Source: Rhodobacter sp. NTK016B
GTDB taxonomy: Bacteria; Pseudomonadota; Alphaproteobacteria; Rhodobacterales; Rhodobacteraceae
Assembly (NCBI RefSeq): GCF_017303295.1
Contig: NZ_JAFKOK010000012.1
Location: forward strand, 62,001 to 126,000
Direction: 5' to 3'
DNA length: 64,000 bases
Below are positions 45,738 through 53,554 of the stretch, piece after piece. The notes beneath the pieces are model-generated. The model saw nothing but the letters and a program-made list of their open reading frames with translations, was not told the origin of the DNA and ran no database searches. The position numbers and the translations under genes are program-made. How positions within the stretch are numbered: the stretch's first letter is position 1; each line of letters starts with the position of its first letter.

Positions 45738-46329
45738 GGGTCCGTCACCCTTGTTGTCGTCCACCAATGCTTCATGAGGCCCCGCCTGCCTGCCCGAAGG
45801 CTGTCCTTTTGCAAAGACGCATGCGTGGCGTCCCAAGACGCGCACCGCGTGTCTACCCGAGCGGAGGTTGGCGAACAAGGGTCGGCGCGTCCGGCCGCCC
45901 GCCTGCTCACCAGCTATTCATCCCTACGCGCCCGCGCGTGCCCGCATGTGCGCGAGAGGCTTCTATGCCTGCCGGGCTGTGCCGCGCCGATTCCCCGGCA
46001 CATCCCTGCGCCACTTCCGGCGGCGCTTTGCCTCGAAACGGGCAGCGCGTGCGATTCTCTTTCGTCCGCGGTCGCATGGCTCTGGTGGCGGGCGCGGGAT
46101 GGGATAAGATGGCAAAAGCGGCTGAAAACCACCGTCCGGGCGGCGTTGCGGCACCCGAATCCTGTCCCGGAAAGCCCGGTGGAAACAGCGGCGTGGCAAT
46201 TCTGCATCACAAATCGACGGAGTTCCGGGGGTGTTTGTGCGTATCTTGCATTGGGGGGGCAAAGGCGAGAAACAGACACAGACCCAGCTTGCGGACAAGG
46301 TGGGCAGTTATAACGCAACGAGGGAAACC
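45738..46329. other. 592-bp gap upstream of porin 1
   Basis: Open frames of up to 188 codons exist here, but they are Arg/Cys/Pro-rich and unlike proteins. I see no convincing -35/-10 pair and no strong hairpin. The proximal part, from about 46200 (a GGGGTGTTTGTGCGTATCTT stretch) to the ATG at 46330, probably holds the porin promoter and a leader of up to about 90 nt with GAGGGA as ribosome site. Confidence 0.4.
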
Positions 46330-47226
46330 ATGAAGAAAATTCTTCTCGCTTCGACCGCCCTGGTCCTGTCGGCCGGCCTGGCCCACGCCCAAGGCCTGAC
46401 CATCACCGGCGAAGGCCGCATGGGTGTCTTCTTCCAAGACAACGGTTTCGTGTCGGCTTGGACGCAAGAAAACCGCCTGACCCTGAACTTCAACGTCTCG
46501 GTCGAAGCCGATCACGGCCTGACCTTCGGCGCTTGGACCCGTGCCCGTACCCAGTCGACCAACTGGGGCAGCTACGCCGGCATCTTCTCGGGCTCGCGCG
46601 TTTGGGTTGAAGCTTCGGGCCTGCGCCTGACCTTCGGCAACATCGACGGCGCGATCCGTGGCGCTGGCGTTGCGATGGGCTACGGCGGCGGCTGCGGCAT
46701 CGGCTACGAAGGCGGCACCCTGTGCGGTGACTCGCTCGGCCTGGTCGGCAACGGCACCGTGTCGCAAGGTCAGTCGTCGACCGGCGTCGGCCCGGGCTCG
46801 CGTACCCGCATCGACTACACCTTCGGTGAAACCCGTGTCGCTCTGTCGCACGACCGTAACGGCAACACCGAGCTGGGTGTTCGCACCTCGTTCGACGCCT
46901 TCACCGTTGCTCTGGGCTACTCGGACGGCGACGCGTTCATCTTCGGCGACGTCTGGACCATTTCGGGCCACTACGACGGCGGTTCGTGGGGCGTTGGCGC
47001 TCTGATCACCGACTTCGCTGGTTGGACCAACTACGCCATCTCGGGCAACGTGAACCTGGGCGGCGGCGACCTGTACGGCTTCGTCGGCCAACTGTACGAC
47101 GACGCCACCTACGGCATCAGCTACGGCTACGACCTGGGCGGCGGCGCCACCCTGACCGTCGGTGCCGAGCACACCGCCTACAACGACGTGACCTTCGGTT
47201 CGGTCGGCGTTGCCTTCACGTTCTGA
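46330..47226 (+). CDS. Porin 1 (Rhodobacter-type outer-membrane beta-barrel)
   Basis: 298 aa. A signal peptide (MKKILLASTALVLSAGLAHA) is followed by a barrel of short amphipathic strands ending in the outer-membrane sorting signal VGVAFTF. Forms general diffusion trimers. Codon choice is strongly biased (CGT, GCT and GTT where neighbours use CGC, GCG and GTG), as expected for one of the most abundant proteins of the cell. The downstream terminator is strong. It is paralogous to the next gene. Confidence 0.9.
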   Translation: MKKILLASTALVLSAGLAHAQGLTITGEGRMGVFFQDNGFVSAWTQENRLTLNFNVSVEADHGLTFGAWTRARTQSTNWGSYAGIFSGSRVWVEASGLRLTFGNIDGAIRGAGVAMGYGGGCGIGYEGGTLCGDSLGLVGNGTVSQGQSSTGVGPGSRTRIDYTFGETRVALSHDRNGNTELGVRTSFDAFTVALGYSDGDAFIFGDVWTISGHYDGGSWGVGALITDFAGWTNYAISGNVNLGGGDLYGFVGQLYDDATYGISYGYDLGGGATLTVGAEHTAYNDVTFGSVGVAFTF

Positions 47227-47250
47227 TCCAGAACGCGACGGACTTTTGGA

Positions 47251-47280
47251 AGAGCGGGCTTCGGCCCGCTCTTTCTTTTT
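47251..47280 (+). terminator. Intrinsic terminator of porin 1
   Basis: AGAGCGGGC-TTCG-GCCCGCTCT (9-bp stem, UUCG tetraloop) followed by TTCTTTTT. Confidence 0.92.
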
Positions 47281-47459
47281 GCGCGAAGCTGAACTGCGCC
47301 ATTTTCCCGTGGGCCGACCGGCAGCCGGGCCGGGACAACGACCCGGGGCGCGGCAGCTGAGTTTCCGGATCACCCCGATCCCCGACACTTTGACATTTCA
47401 CCGATGTTCGTTTTCCGGGCAGGGCCAACGGCGCTGCGCGTTTCAAAGGCGCGGGCTGC

Positions 47460-47488
47460 TTGCGATCTGCTGCACCCGCTCGGAATAT
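47460..47488 (+). promoter_or_regulatory. Putative promoter of porin 2
   Basis: TTGCGA (47460-47465) and GAATAT (47483-47488) are 17 nt apart. This leaves a leader of about 110 nt before the porin 2 ATG, including a small GTTGC...GCAAC stem at 47489-47504. The 379-bp gap between the porins holds no gene. Confidence 0.4.
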
Positions 47489-47605
47489 GTTGCTGCGCCG
47501 CAACAAAACTCGTCAGTGTAAAAGAAGGTTCACGTTTCCTCTCGTAGCGCCATGCAAAATACCTGACAAAAACACTCAGGACAAACTTTGCGAGAGCGCA
47601 CAACA

Positions 47606-48469
47606 ATGAAAAACCTCCTCCTCGCCACCACGGCCCTGATCGCTTCGGCGACCATCGCCAATGCGCAGGCCGTCACCATCTCGGGCGAAGGCCGCATGGG
47701 CGTCATCGCCTTTCACGGCCCGGTCTTCGGCGTCTGGAGCTGGGCGCAGGAAAACCAGCTTTCGCTCGACTTCAACGTCGCCATCGAAGCGGATCACGGC
47801 TTGAGCTTCGGCGCGCTCACCACCGCCGAGATCGCCAATGGGTCGGTCGGCGTCTTTTCGGGCTCGTCCGTGTGGGTCGAGGCCAACGGCCTGACCCTGA
47901 CCTTCGGCAATACGCCGGGCGCCGTCTATACCGCTGGCCTTGCCGTCGATACCTGCCTTGTCGGCTATGAAGGCGGCACGATCTGCGGTGACGATGCGGG
48001 CGCCGATCTGGCTTTCGTCGATTCGGACACCGACGGGGTTGGTCCGGCCAACGTGACCGCCGCCTATGCTTTCGGCGACACCACCGTTGCCGTCTCGCAC
48101 GAACGCACCACCGGCGAAACCGAAGTCGCGGCGATGACCTCGTTCGACGCGTTCACCGTCGCTGCCGGTTACACGACCTTCGCGTCGGGCATCTGGACCG
48201 TGTCGGGCCATTACGATGGCGGCTCGTGGGGCGTGGGCGCACTGGTCGTGTCGGACGGCTCGACCACCAATTACACCGTGTCGGGTAATGTCGCGCTCTA
48301 TGGCGGCGCGCTCTACGGTTATGTTGGACGCGAATTCGGCGGCCAGACCTATGGTCTGAGCTATGGCTACGATCTGGGCGGCGGCGCCACCCTGACCGCG
48401 GGTGTCGAACATTGGGATATCGGCGCGGGCGCGACTTCGGCCTCGATGGGCGTGGCGTTCACGTTCTGA
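47606..48469 (+). CDS. Porin 2 (paralogue of porin 1)
   Basis: 287 aa. Signal peptide MKNLLLATTALIASATIANA, then a barrel sharing many stretches with porin 1 (ISGEGRMGV, GYEGGTICGDD, SGHYDGGSWGVGAL, YGYDLGGGATLT) and the same final MGVAFTF. Its codon use is ordinary, unlike porin 1, so it is probably expressed less or only under certain conditions. A tandem duplication with separate promoter and terminator. Confidence 0.9.
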   Translation: MKNLLLATTALIASATIANAQAVTISGEGRMGVIAFHGPVFGVWSWAQENQLSLDFNVAIEADHGLSFGALTTAEIANGSVGVFSGSSVWVEANGLTLTFGNTPGAVYTAGLAVDTCLVGYEGGTICGDDAGADLAFVDSDTDGVGPANVTAAYAFGDTTVAVSHERTTGETEVAAMTSFDAFTVAAGYTTFASGIWTVSGHYDGGSWGVGALVVSDGSTTNYTVSGNVALYGGALYGYVGREFGGQTYGLSYGYDLGGGATLTAGVEHWDIGAGATSASMGVAFTF

Positions 48470-48490
48470 ACCACCCCCGAGACGCGTTTG

Positions 48491-48514
48491 AACGGGCCCG
48501 TTTGCGGGCCCGTT
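48491..48514 (+). terminator. Intrinsic terminator of porin 2
   Basis: AACGGGCCCG-TTTG-CGGGCCCGTT, a perfect 10-bp stem followed by CTTGTGTT. Confidence 0.85.
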
Positions 48515-48656
48515 CTTGTGTTGCGCGCCGTGCTGCCTTGCGAGCGTGACCGCTGCGCACGCGATCGTGTGAGCGGAGCGCCGCTCAGACAGCGCGCGCT
48601 GCATTCCGTTTGTGTGAGAGAAATGATACAGTTAGGAACATTTTCAGTTGGTTCTC

Positions 48657-48956
48657 ATGCGCAACATCATTCTCGCTTCCGCTCTGACCCTGCTCGCCGC
48701 GCCTGCGGTCGGGCAGACTTATGTGGTCCATTCCTTTGATTCGCGTTTCGGTGTCGGCTATTCAAGTGACCCGAATTCCAGCCAATCGTCGCTGCAGCCG
48801 CTCTATCAGGGGCGCTACAATGCCAGCTTCCGCCATACGTCGGATACCGGCGTGATGTTCCGCTTCGATCTGGGCGTGACGGTGGGCAATCTGCCCGACC
48901 GGCCGCTCAATGACCGCGACAATCACGGCGAAGCGCTGCCCGTTTCCCAGAACTGA
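48657..48956 (+). CDS. Small exported protein downstream of porins
   Basis: 99 aa. Signal peptide MRNIILASALTLLAAPAVG with cleavage near AVGQ-TY, then a mature part rich in Ser/Asn/Tyr with alternating pattern (YNASFRHTSDTGVMFRFDLGVTVGNL). It looks like one or two beta-strands of an outer-membrane barrel and may be a porin-derived remnant or a periplasmic companion. Function unknown. A short AT-rich run (GATACAGTTAGGAACATTTTC) precedes it. Confidence 0.6.
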   Translation: MRNIILASALTLLAAPAVGQTYVVHSFDSRFGVGYSSDPNSSQSSLQPLYQGRYNASFRHTSDTGVMFRFDLGVTVGNLPDRPLNDRDNHGEALPVSQN

Positions 48957-49065
48957 CCGTTCCAGACCCGTTCATCTGAGACGCGACGGGACGCAGAGCG
49001 ATTTACATCCCCGGCCCGCTGTGGCTTCCTCGCGGCACGCCGCAGATGGATGCTCCGGAGGTCCC

Positions 49066-49722
49066 ATGTCGCTGAAAGATATCAATGATCGTCTGAAAGC
49101 CGCCGAGGCCCGCGCGGGCCGCGCGCCGGGATCGGTCACGCTGATCGCCGTGTCGAAGGTGCAGCCGGTCGAGCGCGTGCGGGACGTTCTGGCGCAGGGA
49201 CAGCGCATCTTCGGCGAGAACCGCGTGCAAGAGGCACAGGGCCGCTGGCCGTCGCTGATGCAGACGCATGACGATATCTCGCTGCACCTGATCGGTCCCC
49301 TGCAAAGCAACAAGACCCGTGCGGCGATGGAAATGTTCGATGCGATCCATTCGGTCGACCGGCTGAAGCTGGCCGAGACGATTGCGCGGATCGCCGACGA
49401 GATCGGCAGTTGCCCGGACCTGTTCGTGCAGGTCAATACCGGCGCCGAGTCGCAGAAGGCTGGTGTGCTGCCCGACGATACCGATACGCTGGTTACGCAG
49501 ATCCGCGATCTGTCGCTGCCGCTGGAAGGGCTGATGTGCATCCCGCCCGTCGATCAGGACCCGGCCGCGCATTTCGAGCTGTTGCAGGCGCTGGCGGCGC
49601 GCAATGGCCTTGAGGGGCTGTCGATGGGCATGTCGGACGATTTCGAAACCGCGATCGCGCATGGCGCCACGCATGTGCGCGTGGGTTCGGCGATTTTCGG
49701 CGAGCGGGTTTACCAGGGCTGA
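49066..49722 (+). CDS. YggS/PROSC-family PLP-binding protein
   Basis: 218 aa. The PLP lysine is Lys31 in IAVSKVQPVE; FGENRVQEAQGRW, HLIGPLQSNKTR, LFVQVNTGAESQKAG and LSMGMSDDFETAIAHGATHVRVGSAIFG are the family blocks. It buffers and delivers pyridoxal phosphate in the cytoplasm. The start at 49066 follows GGAGG. Confidence 0.95.
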   Translation: MSLKDINDRLKAAEARAGRAPGSVTLIAVSKVQPVERVRDVLAQGQRIFGENRVQEAQGRWPSLMQTHDDISLHLIGPLQSNKTRAAMEMFDAIHSVDRLKLAETIARIADEIGSCPDLFVQVNTGAESQKAGVLPDDTDTLVTQIRDLSLPLEGLMCIPPVDQDPAAHFELLQALAARNGLEGLSMGMSDDFETAIAHGATHVRVGSAIFGERVYQG

Positions 49723-49739
49723 GGCACGTTCGCCGGGGA

Positions 49740-49793
49740 AGGGGGGCTGTCTGCCCCCCTCGGCCTGCGGCCTCACCCCCCCGAGGATATTTA
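49740..49793 (-). repeat. Intergenic hairpin repeat with AGACA loop (copy 2)
   Basis: On the minus strand: AAATATCCTCGGGGG, a spacer, then AGGGGGGC-type stem with loop AGACA (49740-49760). It is the inverse of the copy at 16136-16173: same loop and left flank, different spacer. It lies between the converging yggS and L,D-transpeptidase genes, where it could end either transcript. Confidence 0.6.
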
Positions 49794-50324
49794 TGGATCA
49801 AAGATGCCGGATGCGGGCGGGACAACGATTTCCGTGCCGATCTTCACGCGCGCGGCGATCCACAAAAGGTCTTCGCGCGCGAAAGCGAGGCAGCCGGCGG
49901 TCGGATAACCGGGGCGGCGCCATGTATGGACGAAGATCGCCGAGCCCTTGCCGGGACGGGCCTTGGGGTAGTTCCAGTCGGTGACGAGGATCAGGTCATA
50001 CATCGGGTCAGCGCGGCGCAGGCGTTCATGGCTGGCCTTGAGCGGCGCGCGCACCGGGTGGTTATAGGCCGGATGCGCGGGGTCGTCGCACCACAGATCG
50101 CGCGGGCCGATGGGGTCGGCCCAGCGGGGCAGGGCGCGGGCTGGCAGCCGGTCGGGGCGGTAGAGCAGGCCGAGGATCCGGTGGCGGCCTGACGGTGTGG
50201 CCCCGTCGCCTTCGCGCTTGGCGTCGCGGATCCCGCCGCGACCGATCACACAGGGAAAGCGGCGTCCGGCGAACAGAACCCCCGTGGGCGTGAGGTGAAG
50301 GGCGTCGTATCTGACGCCCTTCAC
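49791..50324 (-). CDS. YkuD-type L,D-transpeptidase domain protein
   Basis: 177 aa. The catalytic block [17 protein letters not shown] gives His133 and the nucleophile Cys145 (HX11C), a variant of the YkuD motif with Thr in place of Ser. No signal peptide is visible, so location and the peptidoglycan substrate are uncertain. The start is a GTG overlapping the ribA stop (GTGA), so it is coupled to the gene upstream. Confidence 0.82.
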   Translation of the reverse strand: MKGVRYDALHLTPTGVLFAGRRFPCVIGRGGIRDAKREGDGATPSGRHRILGLLYRPDRLPARALPRWADPIGPRDLWCDDPAHPAYNHPVRAPLKASHERLRRADPMYDLILVTDWNYPKARPGKGSAIFVHTWRRPGYPTAGCLAFAREDLLWIAARVKIGTEIVVPPASGIFDP

Positions 50325-51385
50325 AGCAGGTGGCCCGATTTCGCCGCCTTGGTTGCGAGATAGGCGGCGTTTTCGTCCGTCAGACCCACTTTCAGGGGCA
50401 CGCGCTCGACCACGTCGATCCCGCCGGTTTCCAGCATCGACACCTTGCGCGGATTGTTGGTCAGCAGCCGGACCTGCGAAAAGCCCAGCTTGCGCAGAAG
50501 TTCGGCGCCGAGGCGGAAATCGCGCTCGTCATCTTCGAATCCCAGCCGGTGATTGGCCTCGACCGTGTCGAAGCCCTGATCTTGCAGCGAATAGGCGCGC
50601 ATCTTGTTGGCAAGCCCGATGCCGCGCCCCTCCTGATTGAGATACAGCAGCACGCCCGCTCCCTGCGCCTGCATCGCGGCCAGCGCGGCGTGCAGCTGCG
50701 GGCCGCAATCGCATTTGAGCGAGCCCAGTACGTCGCCCGTAAAGCAGGCGGAATGCAGCCGCGCAAGGACCGGCGCGTCGCGCAGGGGTTTGCCGACCTC
50801 GACTGCGTAATGCTCGGTCCCGCCGTCCTGTGGTCGGAAGACATGGAGCCGCCCCACGCCCGCGAGCCGCATCGGCAGCCGCGCGGCGATGACCGGGTCG
50901 AGCCGGGTTTCGGGCGCCTGCGTTTCGGCGATGGTCAGCTGCGTCAGGCCTTCGGGTGGTTCTGCGCCGGTCACGATCAGCGCGGCGGGCAGAAGCTGGG
51001 CGGATTTGACCAGCCGGATCGCCGCGCGGTGCAGATCGGCGGTGCCGTCGCGCTGGGATTGCATCGGCCCCTTCATCGGGTGGGTCAGGTCGTCGGCAGG
51101 ATCGGCAAGGGCCTCGACCCAGCGGGCATCGACATCGGCGGGGACGATGATGCGGGCCAGATCGCCGTCATAGGCGCGGGCCTTCAGCGTGGCGGCGCGA
51201 TGCTCGGTCAGGGCGACCACCGGCTGGCCGAGCCTGCGCAGCGCGTCGAGCCGGGCATCGTCAAGCGTTTCGGCGGCGACGATCAGCGCGGTCTGCGGGC
51301 CGTCCGACAGCATCACGGGCAAACCCACGCGCAGGTCGGCGCGCGCGCGGTTGAGGCGTTCGAGAGGGCCGGGTGACAGCGACAT
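50321..51385 (-). CDS. ribA: GTP cyclohydrolase II with degenerate N-terminal domain
   Basis: 354 aa. The C-terminal 190 residues are RibA: zinc cysteines C214, C225 and C227 ([17 protein letters not shown]), [15 protein letters not shown], and LLTNNPRKV. RibA opens GTP for riboflavin synthesis. The N-terminal 160 residues sit where RibB (DHBP synthase) is found in fusions, and begin like it ([17 protein letters not shown]), but lack the acidic catalytic motif and the RxGHTEA block, so this half looks catalytically dead. Confidence 0.9.
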   Translation of the reverse strand: MSLSPGPLERLNRARADLRVGLPVMLSDGPQTALIVAAETLDDARLDALRRLGQPVVALTEHRAATLKARAYDGDLARIIVPADVDARWVEALADPADDLTHPMKGPMQSQRDGTADLHRAAIRLVKSAQLLPAALIVTGAEPPEGLTQLTIAETQAPETRLDPVIAARLPMRLAGVGRLHVFRPQDGGTEHYAVEVGKPLRDAPVLARLHSACFTGDVLGSLKCDCGPQLHAALAAMQAQGAGVLLYLNQEGRGIGLANKMRAYSLQDQGFDTVEANHRLGFEDDERDFRLGAELLRKLGFSQVRLLTNNPRKVSMLETGGIDVVERVPLKVGLTDENAAYLATKAAKSGHLL

Positions 51386-51556
51386 GATCCGCCTTCGACT
51401 GAAACAATTCACCCGTGGATGTAAGACACCGGCGGGGAAATTGAAACATAAGCCGGGCATCCGACACGAGCGCGTGAGAAATACCGCCGTCGCTTGAACG
51501 AACCGCGCCGCTACAACACCTTATGGGTAACAGACCGCGAGCCCGAGGACGGACCC

Positions 51557-52243
51557 ATGGCCAAACTGAACAAGATTCTGCTTGTCGACGATGACGAAGA
51601 CCTGCGCGAGGCGCTTGCCGAACAACTGGTCGATACCGAGGAATTCGATACCTTCGAAGCCGGTGACGGCGCTTCGGGGATGGAGCGCGTGCGCGACGAG
51701 CAGTTCGATCTGGTGATCCTTGATGTAGGGCTGCCCGACACCGATGGCCGCGAGCTGTGCAAGCGGATGCGCAAGGCTGGGGTGAAATGCCCGGTAATCA
51801 TGCTCACGGGGCAGGATTCGGATGCCGACATGATCCTTGGGCTCGATTCGGGCGCGAATGATTATGTCACCAAGCCGTTCAAGTTTCCCGTGCTTCTGGC
51901 CCGGATCCGCGCGCAGCTGCGCCAGCATGAGCAATCCGAGAATGCGGTGTTCCAGCTGGGTGACTACCAGTTCAAACCCGCGCAGAAGATGCTGGTCGAT
52001 GAAAAGGACCGCAAGATCCGCCTGACCGAGAAGGAAACCAATATCCTCAAGTTCCTGTACCGCGCGCCCGACGGGCTTGCCCCGCGCGAGGTGCTGCTGC
52101 ACGAGGTCTGGGGATACAATGCGGGCGTTACGACCCACACGCTTGAGACGCATATCTACCGGCTGCGTCAAAAGATTGAATCCGACCCGTCGAATGCGCG
52201 GCTTCTGGTGACCGAGCCGGGCGGATATCGGCTGGTTCCCTGA
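51557..52243 (+). CDS. cenR: OmpR-type response regulator, CenR-like
   Basis: 228 aa. The receiver domain has acidic pocket DDDED (11-15), phospho-acceptor Asp56 and Lys in YVTKPF; the OmpR winged helix spans about 125-225. LVDDDEDLREALAEQL and SDADMILGLDSGANDYVTKPF resemble CenR, the alphaproteobacterial regulator of cell-envelope genes. No histidine kinase gene is adjacent, so it is an orphan here. The start at 51557 avoids an upstream in-frame extension. Confidence 0.8.
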   Translation: MAKLNKILLVDDDEDLREALAEQLVDTEEFDTFEAGDGASGMERVRDEQFDLVILDVGLPDTDGRELCKRMRKAGVKCPVIMLTGQDSDADMILGLDSGANDYVTKPFKFPVLLARIRAQLRQHEQSENAVFQLGDYQFKPAQKMLVDEKDRKIRLTEKETNILKFLYRAPDGLAPREVLLHEVWGYNAGVTTHTLETHIYRLRQKIESDPSNARLLVTEPGGYRLVP

Positions 52244-52260
52244 GGCCCGATTCAGGCGGG

Positions 52261-52291
52261 CAGCGGTTTACCCTAAGGTAACGTCCCGCTG
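52261..52291 (+). other. Stem-loop after the response-regulator gene
   Basis: CAGCGG (52261-52266) pairs with CCGCTG (52286-52291), enclosing TTACC-CTAA-GGTAA (52268-52281). No T-tract follows. It may be the 3' end structure of the regulator mRNA or belong to the sRNA locus next to it. Confidence 0.4.
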
Positions 52292-52323
52292 TCATTGTGG
52301 CTTCATGGGTTTTCTCATCCCCT

Positions 52324-52390
52324 GCGTGTCGGGGTCATGACACGCTCCTCCCTGTTGGACTGGTCCGGGCTTCGGCCCGGACCTTTTTTT
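52324..52390 (+). ncRNA. Candidate small RNA 1 with anti-SD linker
   Basis: Stem GCGTGTC/GACACGC (52324-52345, 8-nt loop), then the single-stranded stretch TCCTCCCTGTTGGACT (52346-52361), then the terminator GGTCCGGGC-TTCG-GCCCGGACC plus seven T (52362-52390). CCTCC is complementary to ribosome binding sites. The 5' end is unknown. A second locus with the same linker lies 190 bp on. Confidence 0.6.
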
Positions 52391-52426
52391 CTTGGCGCGG
52401 GCACGCGTCCGCACGGGGCGACGGCG

Positions 52427-52442
52427 GGCCGGTTGACCGGCC
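52427..52442 (+). other. Hairpin between the two sRNA candidates
   Basis: GGCCGG-TTGA-CCGGCC, a perfect 6-bp stem with a four-base loop, followed by TTCCCC. Role unclear; it lies just upstream of the promoter-like TTGACC at 52469. Confidence 0.35.
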
Positions 52443-52468
52443 TTCCCCGGAAAAATGACCTCAAAGGG

Positions 52469-52587
52469 TTGACCCGGCAATTTCCGTGACTTGATCTATC
52501 TTAATGTGGCGCGTTCGCCGCAGAGGTAACGAGTCAATTCTCCCTGTTGGACTCGGGCCCCGCCGCAGCTGCGCGGGGCCTTTTTTT
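52469..52587 (+). ncRNA. Candidate small RNA 2 with promoter and anti-SD linker
   Basis: A -35-like TTGACC (52469-52474) and -10-like TGATCT (52492-52497), 17 nt apart, would start RNA near 52504. The RNA would hold a 6-bp stem GTGGCG-CGTT-CGCCGC (52506-52521), a linker ending TCTCCCTGTTGGACT (52539-52553), and the terminator GGCCCCGC...GCGGGGCC (52556-52580) plus seven T. Length about 80 nt. The 14 bases CTCCCTGTTGGACT are identical to candidate 1. Confidence 0.6.
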
Positions 52588-52729
52588 CACCCCGTTCGTG
52601 GCCTGTCGCCCGGCGGGCGAACCCGTAGGATTCGGGTTTTGCCCCGGCGGGCGAGCGTGTAGACCCACAGGGTGCAAAGAAACGGGCGCGAGGCGCCCGC
52701 GCGACAGTTCGGGCGCGAAAGGAAATCCC
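52588..52729 (+). other. Leader region of exoIII gene
   Basis: Contains a hairpin AACCCG/CGGGTT (about 52620-52638), a repeated CCCGGCGGGCGA, and a strong hairpin CGGGCGC-GAG-GCGCCCG (52683-52699) about 30 nt before the exoIII ATG. No open frame that looks coding. Confidence 0.4.
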
Positions 52730-53518
52730 ATGCCGTTCACCCTTGCCACCTGGAACATCAATTCCGTCCGCCTGCGCAGCCCGCTGGTGCAGAAATTCCT
52801 GACCGAGGAAGCGCCCGACGTGCTGTGCCTGCAGGAATGCAAAAGCCCGGTCGACAAGATCCCGCTCGCCGATTTCGAGGCTCTGGGCTACGGCCACATG
52901 GTTGCGCGTGGGCAAAAAGGGTACAACGGCGTGGCCATCCTGTCGCGTCTGCCGCTCGAAGATGCGGGGCATATCGACTGGTGCCAGAAGGGCGATGCGC
53001 GCCATGTCGCGGCCCGGCTGGAAAACGGCGTGACGATCCACAATTGTTATGTTCCCGCCGGTGGCGACGTTCCCGACCGCAGCGTCAACGACAAGTTCGG
53101 TCACAAGCTGGATTTCGTGGCCGAGATGCGCGACGTGTTCCGTGATTCGCTGCCCGAGAAGTCGATCCTCGTGGGGGATCTGAACATCGCCCCGCGCGAG
53201 GATGACGTGTGGAGCCACAAGCAGCTTCTGAAGGTGGTCAGCCACACGCCCGTCGAGATCGAAGCGTTTGAAGAGGCCCGCGCGGCGGGCAAATGGGTCG
53301 ATATCACCCGGCAGGACATCCCCGAGGGGCAGGTCTATTCGTGGTGGTCCTATCGCTCGCCCGACTGGGACGCGGCGGATAAGGGGCGCAGGCTGGATCA
53401 TATCTGGGCCAGCGGCGATATCGGCGCGGCGGGCCATTCCTCGCGCATTCTGCGCCATGTGCGGGGCTGGGAAAAACCGTCGGACCACGCGCCGGTGCTG
53501 GCCACGTTCGACATCTGA
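52730..53518 (+). CDS. xth: Exodeoxyribonuclease III / AP endonuclease
   Basis: 262 aa of the EEP fold. Motifs: TWNINSVRLR, LCLQECK (catalytic Glu), YVPAGGD, VGDLNIAPREDDVW, RLDHIWAS, and the terminal SDHAPV (catalytic His). Repairs abasic sites and removes 3' blocks. The start at 52730 follows AAAGGA. Confidence 0.94.
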   Translation: MPFTLATWNINSVRLRSPLVQKFLTEEAPDVLCLQECKSPVDKIPLADFEALGYGHMVARGQKGYNGVAILSRLPLEDAGHIDWCQKGDARHVAARLENGVTIHNCYVPAGGDVPDRSVNDKFGHKLDFVAEMRDVFRDSLPEKSILVGDLNIAPREDDVWSHKQLLKVVSHTPVEIEAFEEARAAGKWVDITRQDIPEGQVYSWWSYRSPDWDAADKGRRLDHIWASGDIGAAGHSSRILRHVRGWEKPSDHAPVLATFDI

Positions 53519-53523
53519 TTGTC

Positions 53524-53548
53524 GGGGCCGCCCCTGCCGGGCGGCCCC
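53524..53548. terminator. Bidirectional terminator between exoIII and DoeA-like genes
   Basis: GGGGCCGCCC-CTGCC-GGGCGGCCCC, a perfect 10-bp stem in the 36-bp gap between two converging genes; no T-tract. Confidence 0.7.
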
Positions 53549-53554
53549 GCTTCG

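Noticed and set aside
45774-46313. 179-codon frame upstream of porin 1
   Set aside because: Cys/Arg/Pro-rich, three overlapping frames are equally open, no ribosome site; looks like non-coding leader DNA.
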